The notes: generated by a model from the sequence alone, not told the origin. A stretch of 64,000 nt of DNA from Roseibium marinum (GCF_002906165.1 NZ_PPCN01000001.1:1364001-1428000); one strand, 5' to 3'; shown: positions 45,883-55,839, numbered from the stretch's first letter. Program-made: numbers and translations.

Positions 45883-47370
45883 TTAGCTTGCGTTGCTGAT
45901 GGTGATCGACTTCACCTTGGTATATGCGTCCAGGCCTTCCCAGCCCTTTTCACGTCCGTAACCGGATTTCTTGTTGCCGCCGAAAGGCAGTTCCAGTCCG
46001 CCGGCCCAATAGTCGTTGACCGATACCTGGCCGCAGTCGAGGGCCGCGGCGACGCGCATCGACCGGCCGACGTCATTTGTGTAGACGCCCGCGACCAGAC
46101 CGAATTGCGTGCCGTTGGCAAGCGCGACCGCTTCTTCTTCGGTTTCGAAATTCTGCACCGCCAGCACAGGGCCGAAGATTTCTTCCTGAACGGCCGGATC
46201 GTCTGGCTCGAGATCGGCGATGATGGTCGGCTGGAAGAACCAGCCTTTTCCGGTCTGAACGTCGGTGGTCACGTCTCCGCCGGTAAGGATATTGGCGCCC
46301 CTGGCCTTTGCCGCGTCCACATGGGCCTTGATGCGGGAAAGATGCAGGTCCGAGTTGATCGCTCCCATATCGGGAGCCGTCAGGCCGTGCGCCGTTTTGA
46401 TCTTCCGCGCCCGGTCCGCGAGAATGGCAAGCACCTCGTCGCGGATCGACTTGTGCACGATAAGGCGCGACCCGGCGGAGCAGATCTGGCCGGAATTGGA
46501 GAAAATCGCCCAATAGGCGCCATCGGCGACCTTTTCCGGATCGGCATCCTCGAATGCGATCAGCGGTGACTTGCCGCCGAGTTCAAGTGTCAGGCGCGTC
46601 ACGTTCGGCGCCGCCATCCGGGCGACATCGACACCCGTAGTGACGGAGCCCGTGAAGGTGAGCTGCTTGATGCGCGGGTCCTGCGCCATCTTCGCGCCGA
46701 CATCGGTTCCAAGACCGGTCACCACATTCACCAGCCCGTCCGGCACCCCTGCTTCCGAGAGCAACTCCGCCATCACCAGCGCCGTGAACGGCGTGGTTTC
46801 TGCGGGTTTTGCCACGACGGAACATCCGGCTGCCAGAGCGGGTGCGACACCGCGCGCGAAGGTCGATGTGGGATAGTTCCAGGGAATGATATGCCCTGTA
46901 ACTCCGACCGGTTCGCGCACGGTGAAGGCGGTGTAGGCGGGGCCCAGATTGACGGAGCGGCCATCGAGCTTGTCGGCGGCGCCGGCGTAATATTCGAACA
47001 AACGGGCCGATGCCTGGACGTCGCCGCAAGCCTCCGCCAGGGTCTTGCCGCTGTCGATCACCTCGATGACCGAAAGCCTGTCGGCGTTTTCCCTGAGGAC
47101 GCGGGCGACGGCGTTCAGGATGCGGCAGCGTTCGCCTGGAGCGACCTGTCGCCAGTGTTTAGCGGCCTTTTCGGCGGCCTCGATCGCCCGGTCCATGTCC
47201 GCTTCGGTGCCGAGCGAAAATTCGGCGAAGGCTTCCGCGCGGCCCGGATCGAAGCTTTCCATCTTCCGGTTGGAAGCGGCGGTAATTCTGCCGTCAATGA
47301 AGTGGCCATCAGGCAGGCAAGCCAGTTTCCCCGTCTTCAGGTAGTCTTGGGCGATGTCCTGGACAGTCAT
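45883..47370 (-). CDS. NAD(P)-dependent aldehyde dehydrogenase
   Basis: A 495-residue aldehyde dehydrogenase. The catalytic Cys297 (NSGQICSAG) and Glu263 (LELGGKSPL) are present, as is the cofactor segment IIPWNYP. The end of the upstream GMC gene overlaps its start by four bases (ATGA), so translation is coupled. It probably oxidises the aldehyde made by the GMC enzyme, as in choline or alcohol oxidation pathways. Ten bases separate it from the next gene. Confidence 0.9.
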   Translation of the reverse strand: MTVQDIAQDYLKTGKLACLPDGHFIDGRITAASNRKMESFDPGRAEAFAEFSLGTEADMDRAIEAAEKAAKHWRQVAPGERCRILNAVARVLRENADRLSVIEVIDSGKTLAEACGDVQASARLFEYYAGAADKLDGRSVNLGPAYTAFTVREPVGVTGHIIPWNYPTSTFARGVAPALAAGCSVVAKPAETTPFTALVMAELLSEAGVPDGLVNVVTGLGTDVGAKMAQDPRIKQLTFTGSVTTGVDVARMAAPNVTRLTLELGGKSPLIAFEDADPEKVADGAYWAIFSNSGQICSAGSRLIVHKSIRDEVLAILADRARKIKTAHGLTAPDMGAINSDLHLSRIKAHVDAAKARGANILTGGDVTTDVQTGKGWFFQPTIIADLEPDDPAVQEEIFGPVLAVQNFETEEEAVALANGTQFGLVAGVYTNDVGRSMRVAAALDCGQVSVNDYWAGGLELPFGGNKKSGYGREKGWEGLDAYTKVKSITISNAS

Positions 47371-48983
47371 TGTATGTCCCGTCTTTGGTCTTCGAGAATA
47401 AGATCGGCCCCCTTGAGGGCCAGCATCATGGTTGGGGCGTTGGTATTGCCGGAGGTGATGTTGGGAAAGGCCGACGCATCGACGACGCGCAGTCCGTCGA
47501 CCCCGTGGACCTTCAGCCGGCTGCTGACGACGGCCGTCTGCCGGTTCTCGCCCATGCGGCAGGTGGAGACCGGGTGGAAGACGGTACTCGCGCGGGCACG
47601 GAAATCCGCCAGGATGCCGTCGTCGTCAAGATCGCTCAGATGCGGTGCGACCGAGCCCTCTATCAGCGCGCTCAGGGCGTTGCTGGACATCAGCTTCTGG
47701 CACAGCCTGCCGCCGTCGATGACTGTTTGCCGGTCCTCTTCCGTCGCCAGCGAATTCGGACGGATCAGTGGTGCAACCGTGCTGTCGGCGCTCTTGATGT
47801 CGACACGCCCCCGGCTGGTCGGCCTTGCCGGCTGCGCGCAGATGATGAAGCCGTTGAACGGATCGATGCTCAGCCGGGTCGTATTTCGATAGGGTGTCAG
47901 GCGGTAGCTGATCGGATTGAAGTAAAGCTGCTGGTCGGGCCGGTTGAGTTCCTGGCGCGACCTCAAAAAGCCGCCGCACTGGTTCACCGACAGGGAGAGC
48001 GGTCCCTTGCGCGTTGCTGCATATTGCAGGGCCGCGACGGCCTGACCGAAAAGGGGACGCAGTATGGCATTGAGCGTTGCCTCCCGCGCGCGGAAGGTAA
48101 AGTTGGCGGCCAGATGATCCTGCAGATTGCCACCGACATTCTCATTGTCATGGATCACCGGAATGCCCAGCCCGCTCAGCAGCCCACCCGGACCGACGCC
48201 GGAGACCTGCAGCAATTGCGGCGACCCGATGGCCCCCGCCGAAAGGATCACCTCGCGCCGGGCGAAGACCCTCTCGCCGCTGACCAGTTCAATTCCCCGC
48301 GCTGTCTTTCCGTTAAACAGGATGCGTCTGGCCTGGGCATTCATGCGCAAGGCGAGATTGCGGCGGGCAAGGGCCGGATGCAGGAAGGCGCGGGCCGAGG
48401 AGCATCGCCGGCCGTTTTCAGTGTTGATCTGATAGATGCCGCCGCCTTCGGGACTGTCTCCGTTGAAGTCCTCCGACCAGGGCAGGCCGGCCTCCCTGAC
48501 CGCCGCATGAAAGTGACGGTTTACCCTGTGGACCTGGCTCGTGACGTTCTGAACGTGGATAAGCCCCTTGCCCTGCTTTTCGCCGAGCGGGGTCACCTTG
48601 GTTTCAAGCCGTTCGAAGGTGGATTTGACCTCACGCCAGTTCCAGCCGGTGGCACCGGAGCTTTCCCAGTCCTCGAAATCTCCGGGAAGGCCGCGGCAAT
48701 AGACCATGGCGTTGATTGATCCGGAACCGCCGAGCAGCCGGCCGCGCGGCCAGTAGACACTGCGTCCGCCCAGACCCTCGTCCGGCTCGGTCATGAAACG
48801 CCAGGTACGCTTCGGATCGGAATTGAGTCTGCCGTAGCCGAGTGGCAGGGACACCCAAAAAGAGGCATCCGATCCACCCGCTTCCAGAAGCAGAACGCTG
48901 GTCTGGGGATCGGCGCTCAACCGCTCCGCAAGGATACACCCGGCGGACCCTGCTCCCACGATGATGTAATCGACTGTTTCCAT
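47367..48983 (-). CDS. GMC-family FAD oxidoreductase (choline dehydrogenase-like)
   Basis: A 538-residue flavoprotein of the glucose-methanol-choline family. The FAD-binding GAGSAGC is at residues 9-15, with LLLEAGG and the GMC signature RGRLLGGSGSINAM. The active-site His lies in FHPVSTCRMG, and Asn in SGNTNAPTMM. Start at 48983 matches the family opening (METVDYIIVGAG); the frame continues to 49094. It is the first gene of the operon, so an alcohol or betaine precursor is probably oxidised to an aldehyde. Choline itself is possible but not shown. Confidence 0.88.
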   Translation of the reverse strand: METVDYIIVGAGSAGCILAERLSADPQTSVLLLEAGGSDASFWVSLPLGYGRLNSDPKRTWRFMTEPDEGLGGRSVYWPRGRLLGGSGSINAMVYCRGLPGDFEDWESSGATGWNWREVKSTFERLETKVTPLGEKQGKGLIHVQNVTSQVHRVNRHFHAAVREAGLPWSEDFNGDSPEGGGIYQINTENGRRCSSARAFLHPALARRNLALRMNAQARRILFNGKTARGIELVSGERVFARREVILSAGAIGSPQLLQVSGVGPGGLLSGLGIPVIHDNENVGGNLQDHLAANFTFRAREATLNAILRPLFGQAVAALQYAATRKGPLSLSVNQCGGFLRSRQELNRPDQQLYFNPISYRLTPYRNTTRLSIDPFNGFIICAQPARPTSRGRVDIKSADSTVAPLIRPNSLATEEDRQTVIDGGRLCQKLMSSNALSALIEGSVAPHLSDLDDDGILADFRARASTVFHPVSTCRMGENRQTAVVSSRLKVHGVDGLRVVDASAFPNITSGNTNAPTMMLALKGADLILEDQRRDIQ

Positions 48984-49167
48984 GCGCCGCACTGCCGTGA
49001 TGCCTGCTCGTGAGAACAAGTTTCCGGCAAGATCTGAAAAATCTGAAACGAATAATTTTTTGACATGGCATTGAAAAAATTTGAAAGAGAACACTGTTTA
49101 TAAAACGATGATCTGATCGGCTTCCAAAAGCCGGGACCAGAAAGAATGCGCGAATGGACATACTGGC

Positions 49168-50052
49168 ATGGCCTATAATCTGCCTCCGCTTTCCTGGCTG
49201 CGCGCCTTTGAGGCGGCTGCCCGTCTCGGCAATTTCACCCGGGCCGCTGAAGAACTCCTGATCACGCCCGCGGCGGTCAGTTACCAGGTGCGCCAGCTCG
49301 AGCAGCAACTCGGATATCCGCTCTTCGACCGGGTGCATCGGGAAGTGGTTTTGACTCGGCTCGGCCAGACCTATCTGCCAAGCGTCGAAAAGGCCTTCTC
49401 CGACCTTTCCATCGCGACGGTTTCGGTTTTCGGGGAACGGCACCGCAAGCCTGTCCGGTTCCGCTGCCTGAACAGTTTCGGCCAGCTGTGGATGATCCCG
49501 CGCCTGAGGGCTTTCCAGGACGCGTACCCGGAAATTGACCTTCAGATGATCTCGGCCTCCTGGGCGGAAGTCCTCAATCCGGAATTGTTCGACATTGACG
49601 TGCGCTTCGGCGACGGCGCCTGGACAGACGGGGCGGTGGAATTTCTGCTCAACGATCCGATTATCCCGGTCTGCCATCCCGACCTCGCGCTCGACCCCGG
49701 GCAAAGGGATCTGGACGCGCTCGCCGGGGCGATCCGTCTCGACATCATGGGTGTGGTCGACACCTGGGAGAGCTTCTTTAGAAGTTTCGCCCACGCGGTT
49801 CCGCCGCGCAACGGGCTGCAGGTGGACCAGAGCCTGTCCGCGCTGGAACTTGCCGCCCGGGGTCACGGTCATGCCCTTGTGCTGCAAACCCTGGCGCTGC
49901 CCTATCTGGAGGACGGACGGCTGATCCGCTCTTCTCCCAGTCAGCTCAAGAGCCGGCACAGCTACTTTCTGGTCACATCCGGCCCGCGCCAGGCGCTCAG
50001 TCCCGACGCGCAGCTTTTCTGCGACTGGATGATCCGCGAAATGAGGAGCTGA
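49168..50052 (+). CDS. LysR-family regulator, GcvA-like
   Basis: A 294-residue LysR protein. The N-terminal HTH (LSWLRAFEAAARLGNFTRAAEELLITPAAVS) and the following linker helix are typical of the GcvA/AmpR branch. The effector-binding domain covers about 95-290. It is divergent from the GMC-ALDH-enolase operon with 184 bases between, which makes it the likely regulator of that operon. The inducer is unknown. Confidence 0.9.
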   Translation: MAYNLPPLSWLRAFEAAARLGNFTRAAEELLITPAAVSYQVRQLEQQLGYPLFDRVHREVVLTRLGQTYLPSVEKAFSDLSIATVSVFGERHRKPVRFRCLNSFGQLWMIPRLRAFQDAYPEIDLQMISASWAEVLNPELFDIDVRFGDGAWTDGAVEFLLNDPIIPVCHPDLALDPGQRDLDALAGAIRLDIMGVVDTWESFFRSFAHAVPPRNGLQVDQSLSALELAARGHGHALVLQTLALPYLEDGRLIRSSPSQLKSRHSYFLVTSGPRQALSPDAQLFCDWMIREMRS

Positions 50053-50058
50053 CCGGCT

Positions 50059-52464
50059 TCACTTGTGGGAAAACGTGAACTCGAACAGGCGCTCGAGCGG
50101 ATCGGACGGTTTGGGGTCCCTGTAGCGGCTGATATCCAGAATTCCCGCCTGGAGCGCGTCCTGGTCCCGCAGGCCGGCCTGAACCCGGTCGAACATGGCC
50201 CAGAACTCGGGATGGGTTCTGCGGATACCGTATTGCGCGACAAGTTCCAGATAGTCGTCCTGGCTGCGGATCTTGCGCACCCTTTCAACAAACGCGGGGA
50301 TGCTGTTTGCGGGCGCCCTGAAAATGAAGTTCGGATAGCTGCTGAACTGGCCCGGGACGATCGTCAGGGTGTCATCTTTCGGCTCCCGCCTCAGGTCTTC
50401 GTTGAAGATGAAGGCGACGTTGTTATGGGCTTCATCGTGAACGATCGTGAAGATTTCCCCGCCTGGGTCCTGATCCGTTTCGGCGACAAGGACCGCAATG
50501 TCAGGAAAATATTTGGCGAAGGGAGCTGGTTTCGTCGTTAGCGGACGCAGTTGGCCGGCAACAGTCTCCGGTGCTGCGCAGGTATCGCCTGAACAGCGAT
50601 TGACCGGATCGACGAGCGGCCAGACTTCCGGTTCGATCTCAAGCAGTTTTGTCAGAAATTCGGTTTTGGGGAGCTTGGTTTCATACACGATCCCCACCGG
50701 TGACTTCGTATCGAGATCACTTTCCTTCCACATGTCGAGCAAGGTGACCAGGGGACCGCGGTACCAGCTTGAATGCATGGGTTTGCGGATCTGCGGCGGC
50801 AGGAAGGACAGGAAAATCCGCTCGCCTTCCCGGCGCAGGGTGTCCATGTAGAGCCGCGTGGTGAGTTGGTGCTCCACATTGCCGAAGACATCGAAACCGG
50901 CGACCAGATTGTAATGGATCCGCTCGAACAGCGGAAAATCGATGACCCAGGCGGTCTCCGGAACGGCGCCGTTAAATCCGGTCACGACGGAGGCGGAGGA
51001 AAAATTGCGGTAGATGGTAAGCCTTGCATCTTTTTGGCGGCTGTCGCCATGCCAGATATCGTCATAGGAGGGGCCGCCGTTCCGTGCCGCCCGCCGGGCA
51101 TAGCGGATCTGCCTGAAGGCCTGGTATTCGACCGGGCCGCGCAGCAGAAAGCTTTCCAGGCGGTCGTCAAGCGTTCCGTCGGTTTTGGCAATCGGAAGCT
51201 CCAGGATCGGGATGGCGGCTTCAAGAAAGCCCGGGTCGGTCACGGACAGATCCGCGTCCGGTGCGAGAAACGTCACCCAGAACCGGTCCTCGATAACGTT
51301 GACGGCAACCTGCCCGTAGCAAACGGGACCGCGAATGAACGAGCGCACGAAAAACAGCGCGTTATCCAGCAGGAACTCGTAGCGGCTCCGGGCGGGAATG
51401 GCGCTGAAGGTGGAAAGCGGATTGCCGCCTGCGTCGATTGAATAGGACGGCAGTGCGCCGATGGACCAGCCCGGTGTCAGAAACAGGTCCCGGTAACGCG
51501 ACAGCTTCCGCGGACCGATCTCGTAAACGATGTGTTCCTTGTGAAGGATGGTGCCGTCGATCGGGACGATCCGGTAGAAGAAGTCGCCGCCGGGATCGTC
51601 GAAGGGCCGCCTCGAGGGAATTTCGTCAGGGTCCGATCCGGGGCCCGTCCGCGAACGGATGATGCGGAAAAACCTTAGCGGGCTGTCGCCTTCCAGATGG
51701 AGATGCGCCAGGAACAGGTGTTCGTAGATGTAGCGGGCCGTCAGTCTTTCCCTGAGGCCTTCCTGGTTGAAGAAGGCTTCGATGTCGCTGATCCGACTGA
51801 CCACGTCACCCGGCAGGGCGGCGTCCGCCTCGGGAGCAGGCGCACCGTCTTGCGCCCAGGCGAGAAGCCGCCGGTAATCCTCCTGCGGAAGTGGGGCGGT
51901 GGCGAAGGGCATACCGCCCTGAGGGTGCTCGGAAAGATAGGTCCCGACCTCGGAGCGCGCCGGGCAGCTGTTTTTCCGGAATGTCCCAATATCCAGATCG
52001 TCCGGCAGGGCCGCGCCAAGTTCGAAGCCGTTCTTGCGGCCGGCGCGCAGCAGTTGTTCCAGAGCTGACGGTCTTGTCCCTGCCTGCGAAACGGAGAAGA
52101 AGCCCTTCCGCCGCCACTGCGGCACGGTCTTGGCGTCGATGCCCAGCCGGGTCATCGGCGCGTCCTCAAGCCTTGAGGATTCGTAGACCCTGACCTTGCT
52201 CGCACCGCGCAGCCAGCCTTCCGGCGAAGACAGTTTGAGCTGGCAGGGAGCGTCATAACACCCATGGCAGACGACGCAGCGCTTGTTCAGAACATCCTGG
52301 ATGGAAACCGCTTGCGACGTCGTGCGGATCTCTTCAGCCAGTGCTCCCGCACCATGGACAAGGAGCGGGATTGTGGCGGCAAGGATGAAGAGTACGGCAC
52401 GGCAGAAAACAGGAAGACGAGGATGCAAAATCGATGAAAAATCCTGCGGCATGCGGATAGTCAT
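50059..52464 (-). CDS. cti: Fatty acid cis/trans isomerase
   Basis: An 801-residue periplasmic haem enzyme that turns cis unsaturated fatty acids of membrane phospholipids into trans isomers, stiffening the membrane under solvent or heat stress. A signal sequence (about 20-43) precedes the haem site CVVCHG (63-68). The N-terminal third is cytochrome-like and the rest matches the Cti family (for example KRCVVCHGCYDAPCQLKL and WVIDFPLFERIHYNLVAG). Length is as expected. The gene overlaps the upstream small gene by four bases (ATGA). Cti is best known from Pseudomonas and Vibrio, so its presence here is notable. Confidence 0.92.
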   Translation of the reverse strand: MTIRMPQDFSSILHPRLPVFCRAVLFILAATIPLLVHGAGALAEEIRTTSQAVSIQDVLNKRCVVCHGCYDAPCQLKLSSPEGWLRGASKVRVYESSRLEDAPMTRLGIDAKTVPQWRRKGFFSVSQAGTRPSALEQLLRAGRKNGFELGAALPDDLDIGTFRKNSCPARSEVGTYLSEHPQGGMPFATAPLPQEDYRRLLAWAQDGAPAPEADAALPGDVVSRISDIEAFFNQEGLRERLTARYIYEHLFLAHLHLEGDSPLRFFRIIRSRTGPGSDPDEIPSRRPFDDPGGDFFYRIVPIDGTILHKEHIVYEIGPRKLSRYRDLFLTPGWSIGALPSYSIDAGGNPLSTFSAIPARSRYEFLLDNALFFVRSFIRGPVCYGQVAVNVIEDRFWVTFLAPDADLSVTDPGFLEAAIPILELPIAKTDGTLDDRLESFLLRGPVEYQAFRQIRYARRAARNGGPSYDDIWHGDSRQKDARLTIYRNFSSASVVTGFNGAVPETAWVIDFPLFERIHYNLVAGFDVFGNVEHQLTTRLYMDTLRREGERIFLSFLPPQIRKPMHSSWYRGPLVTLLDMWKESDLDTKSPVGIVYETKLPKTEFLTKLLEIEPEVWPLVDPVNRCSGDTCAAPETVAGQLRPLTTKPAPFAKYFPDIAVLVAETDQDPGGEIFTIVHDEAHNNVAFIFNEDLRREPKDDTLTIVPGQFSSYPNFIFRAPANSIPAFVERVRKIRSQDDYLELVAQYGIRRTHPEFWAMFDRVQAGLRDQDALQAGILDISRYRDPKPSDPLERLFEFTFSHK

Positions 52465-52715
52465 TCCTCATCCTGGTTTGTCTCTGGTTTGGGTTTGCGC
52501 GCGGGATCGTCCGGGCCTTTGTAATAATAAAGAAATGACCAGCCCGCATACACCGTGATGCCCAGTGTCACATAAAACCAGGTGGTGCTGCCGAAATAAT
52601 ATTCCACGCCCGTCCAGCCGGCGCACACGGCCACAAGCAGGTAGCGTCTCCACAGCGGATCGAACCAGGGATGTTCAACAGGGCCAAACACAGTTTTGCC
52701 TTCCTTTTGGATCAT
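52461..52715 (-). CDS. 84-residue two-helix membrane protein coupled to cti
   Basis: A small protein with two membrane helices (about 25-41 and 46-65) and a charged C-terminus (PARKPKPETNQDEE). The hydrophilic N-terminal part contains FGPVEHPWFDPLW. Small two-helix proteins with a similar opening are common in marine alphaproteobacteria but have no known function. Its stop overlaps the cti start, so it is translated together with cti and may belong to the same envelope response. Confidence 0.75.
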   Translation of the reverse strand: MIQKEGKTVFGPVEHPWFDPLWRRYLLVAVCAGWTGVEYYFGSTTWFYVTLGITVYAGWSFLYYYKGPDDPARKPKPETNQDEE

Positions 52716-52902
52716 GTGGGCGACAACGCCCCGAGGCTGACGTTAGGGGAGATGCAAGATGTTGCAAAATCAAGTAAAAACCTGCCCTCCGTGAACCGAT
52801 TTCACCTTGAAACTGAATTGTGAACAATGGAAGGTGTACCTTCGGGTGGGGCAACATATCAACACTATTACAGAATTGGTCCAGAGGAGCCGGTGATCGG
52901 AC

Positions 52903-54234
52903 ATGTTCACAGCGCTTGATCTCCTGACGGCGAACGATGCTCCCGGCCAGCATGCTCCTTCCTATTATGCGGCAACCGCCAACTGGAAGACATCGCATCC
53001 GCCGCTCCATGGTCCGCATAGTTGTGACGTCTGCGTTGTCGGCGGCGGTTACACCGGCCTGTCGGCGGCGCTGCATCTGGCCGCGCATGGATTGAACGTC
53101 AGCCTGCTGGAAGCCAACAGGATCGGCTGGGGCGCCTCCGGCCGCAACGGCGGGCAGGTCGGATCCGGGCAGCGGGTCGAGCAGACGGTTCTGGAAGAAC
53201 GGCATGGTTTGGCCCATGCGAAACTGTTGTGGGAGCTCGCGGAAGAGTCCAAGGCGCTGGTCAAGCACCTGATCGCCACCCATGAAATCGCCTGCGATTA
53301 TACCCCCGGCATTCTGCATGCGGATCACCGCAAGAGTTTCGTCGAGGACAGCCGGGACCATGTCGAGCATCTGCGCCTCGTCTACGGCTACGAGCACATC
53401 CGTTTCATAGACGGCGACGAGATCGGCGAGCACGTCGGCAGCTCGCGGTATTTCGGCGGCTCGCTCGATATGGGCGCCGGCCATCTCCACCCGCTCAATT
53501 TCGCCCTCGGGCTCGGCAGGGCGGCGGAAAACGCCGGGGCGAAGCTGTTCGAGGAGACCCGGGTCACAGGCATCGAGGGGCATGACCAGGGGCAGGGACG
53601 AATCACGGTAAAGACCGACCACGGCGAAGTCCGGGCCGATCACCTGATCCTGGCCTGCAACGGCTATCTCGGCCGGCTCGACCGGCGGACGGCCGCGCAT
53701 GTGATGCCGATCAACAATTTCATCGTCGCGACGGAGCCGTTTTCGGAAGGCGAAGCGGCGGAGATCATCCGCAACAATGTCGCCGTCGCGGACAGCAAAT
53801 TCGTCATCAACTATTTCCGGCTTTCCGCCGACCGCCGTCTGTTGTTCGGAGGTGGTGAAAACTATGGCTACCGGTTCCCCAAGGACATCAGATCCTTTGT
53901 GCGCGGGCCGATGCTGGAGATCTTTCCGCAGCTTGAGGATGCGGCGATCGACTACGGCTGGGGCGGGACCCTTGCGATCACGCCAAAACGCATGCCGTAT
54001 TTCGCGCGGCCCGCCGCCAACGTGCTGACGGCCTCGGGCTATTCCGGTCACGGGGTCGCCATGGCCACCCTGGGGGGGCAGATCCTGGCGGATGCGGTTG
54101 CCGGTAAAGCCGGCCGGTTCGACGTGTTTGAAAAACTCGACATACCGGCGTTCCCGGGCGGCGACCGGCTCCGCTTTCCGCTGCTTGTTCTGGCGATGAC
54201 GTGGTTTTCCCTGCGTGACAGGCTCGGGATCTAG
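52903..54234 (+). CDS. FAD-dependent amine/amino acid oxidoreductase (PuuB/DadA-like)
   Basis: A 443-residue flavoprotein of the DAO superfamily. The Rossmann FAD motif VVGGGYTGLSAA lies at 45-56, with GWGASGRNGGQVGSGQR next, a pattern typical of gamma-glutamylputrescine oxidoreductase PuuB. The C-terminus has the FAD-closing segment TASGYSGHGVAMATLGG. Start at 52903 is by position. The substrate is uncertain: polyamine, N-methylated amino acid or another amine. It has a second relative of the same family about 280 bases downstream. Confidence 0.85.
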   Translation: MFTALDLLTANDAPGQHAPSYYAATANWKTSHPPLHGPHSCDVCVVGGGYTGLSAALHLAAHGLNVSLLEANRIGWGASGRNGGQVGSGQRVEQTVLEERHGLAHAKLLWELAEESKALVKHLIATHEIACDYTPGILHADHRKSFVEDSRDHVEHLRLVYGYEHIRFIDGDEIGEHVGSSRYFGGSLDMGAGHLHPLNFALGLGRAAENAGAKLFEETRVTGIEGHDQGQGRITVKTDHGEVRADHLILACNGYLGRLDRRTAAHVMPINNFIVATEPFSEGEAAEIIRNNVAVADSKFVINYFRLSADRRLLFGGGENYGYRFPKDIRSFVRGPMLEIFPQLEDAAIDYGWGGTLAITPKRMPYFARPAANVLTASGYSGHGVAMATLGGQILADAVAGKAGRFDVFEKLDIPAFPGGDRLRFPLLVLAMTWFSLRDRLGI

Positions 54235-54516
54235 GGTCTGGGGATAATCAGGTTATGGCGCTCACAACGAAATCGAGACGGTTTGAAACGATTTGCACCT
54301 TCAGGGGAAACGAAAGCGCAGGAAAAATAGGTCAATTTGCCAAGGCCGGCCGGACGGGGAAGGAGCCAAAGGGGCTGATCGGGAGAACATGGAAACACTC
54401 GTTTTTTCCGAGCCGGGCCTCCTCCTGTGAACGGGAGGCCTCCTTCACGGCAGCTTCCCCGCCCGCATTCGCCGCTTTCAACACCGCACTCTCCTTGTCC
54501 ACGGGGCCATGACCTG
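54235..54516. other. Gap between the two flavin oxidase genes
   Basis: This 282-base stretch contains a perfect 7-bp hairpin (GGCCTCC / GGAGGCC, 54416-54440) and a T-rich run before it, but no convincing gene. An 85-codon open frame at 54255-54512 has no recognisable features. Confidence 0.4.
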
Positions 54517-55839
54517 ATGCTGCAAACTCAATCGGAAACGCGCCGCACGATCGGCAGCTACTGGGAAGCCAGCATCCCCCAGCCGCGGGCCGACCGGCAG
54601 CTGATCGGCAATGCGCTCTTCGATGTTGCCGTGATCGGTGGCGGCTATGCGGGATTGAGCGCGGCGCTGAAACTGGCGGAGGCTGGCGTCTCGGTCTGTG
54701 TTCTGGAAGCTGAACATGTCGGCTACGGGGCTTCGGGCCGCAATGGCGGATTTTGCTGCATGGGCGGCACCAAACTCGACGAGCATCAGTTGCTCCGCAA
54801 GTTCGGCCTCGAGGAGGCCCGCAGGTTCGTCGCCTATCAGGTGGCCGGGGTCAATCTTGTCGCTCAGCGCCTCGACAGCTGGGGTGTCGATGCCGGGCGT
54901 CATTCGAAGGGAGAGATCTACCTCGCCCACCGCCCGAAGGATGCTGTGGGCCTGCGCTCGGAAGTCGCCTTTCTCAAGGAGACCTTCGGTATCAGGGCCC
55001 GGTTCCTGGCAAAGGACGAACTGGAAGGCGAAGGATATGGCGGCCCCAATTTTCACGGCGGGCTGCATGTGCCATATGGCTTTGCCCTGAACCCGATGAT
55101 CTATGTCCAGGCGCTCGCGGACCAGGTGCGCAAGAGCGGCGGCAAGATCTTCGGCAAGTCACCGGTGACATCCTTGAACCGCGACGGCGACCGCTGGCGT
55201 CTGGAGACCGAACACGGATTTGTCCGCGCGCGGAAGGTGGTTCTGGCGGGAAACGGCTACGCGCGGGAAGATGTTCCCAAATGGCTTCACGGCCGTACTC
55301 TGCCGGTGATGTCGTCGATCCAGGTCACCCGCCCGTTGAGCGATGGCGAATTGTCCGCCCAGGGCTGGAGGTCGGAAACGATGGCCGCCGACACCCGCAC
55401 TCTCCTGCATTATTTTCGGCTTTTGCCGGACGGGCGGTTCCTGTTTGGAACCCGTGGCGGGCTATTCGAAAATTCCGCGGCGCTGACATCCATGCAAAAC
55501 CGCGCGCGCTCCGATTTCGAGGCCATGTTCCCCGCCTGGGCGCATGTGGAAGCGGACTTCAACTGGTACGGACATATCTGCCTTGCTCGCAGGCTGACAC
55601 CTTTTGTCGGTGAGGTTCCAGGCGCGGCGGGCCTTTATGCCGCGATGGGCTGGCATGGCAGCGGCATCGCCATGGCCTCGATTTCCGGTGAGAAAGTCGC
55701 GGGCCTGATCATGGGCAAGTTGCGGCCGGAGGATCTGCCCGCGCCATTATTGCGCCCGTTCAGCAGGTTCCCCCTGCCGGCCCTGCGCAAGCTTTATCTG
55801 CAGGGTGCGTATTGGTGGTACGGATTGAAGGACCGATGA
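54517..55839 (+). CDS. FAD-dependent amine/amino acid oxidoreductase, second copy (PuuB-like)
   Basis: A 440-residue relative of the preceding flavin oxidase. The FAD motif VIGGGYAGLSAA is at 39-50, then GYGASGRNGGFCC. The closing segment GMGWHGSGIAM-like AMGWHGSGIAMASISG is present. The two proteins share the family but are clearly diverged, so they probably act on different amines. ATG 54517 was chosen for the family N-terminus; the frame continues upstream to 54427. No regulator gene lies beside the pair. Confidence 0.85.
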   Translation: MLQTQSETRRTIGSYWEASIPQPRADRQLIGNALFDVAVIGGGYAGLSAALKLAEAGVSVCVLEAEHVGYGASGRNGGFCCMGGTKLDEHQLLRKFGLEEARRFVAYQVAGVNLVAQRLDSWGVDAGRHSKGEIYLAHRPKDAVGLRSEVAFLKETFGIRARFLAKDELEGEGYGGPNFHGGLHVPYGFALNPMIYVQALADQVRKSGGKIFGKSPVTSLNRDGDRWRLETEHGFVRARKVVLAGNGYAREDVPKWLHGRTLPVMSSIQVTRPLSDGELSAQGWRSETMAADTRTLLHYFRLLPDGRFLFGTRGGLFENSAALTSMQNRARSDFEAMFPAWAHVEADFNWYGHICLARRLTPFVGEVPGAAGLYAAMGWHGSGIAMASISGEKVAGLIMGKLRPEDLPAPLLRPFSRFPLPALRKLYLQGAYWWYGLKDR

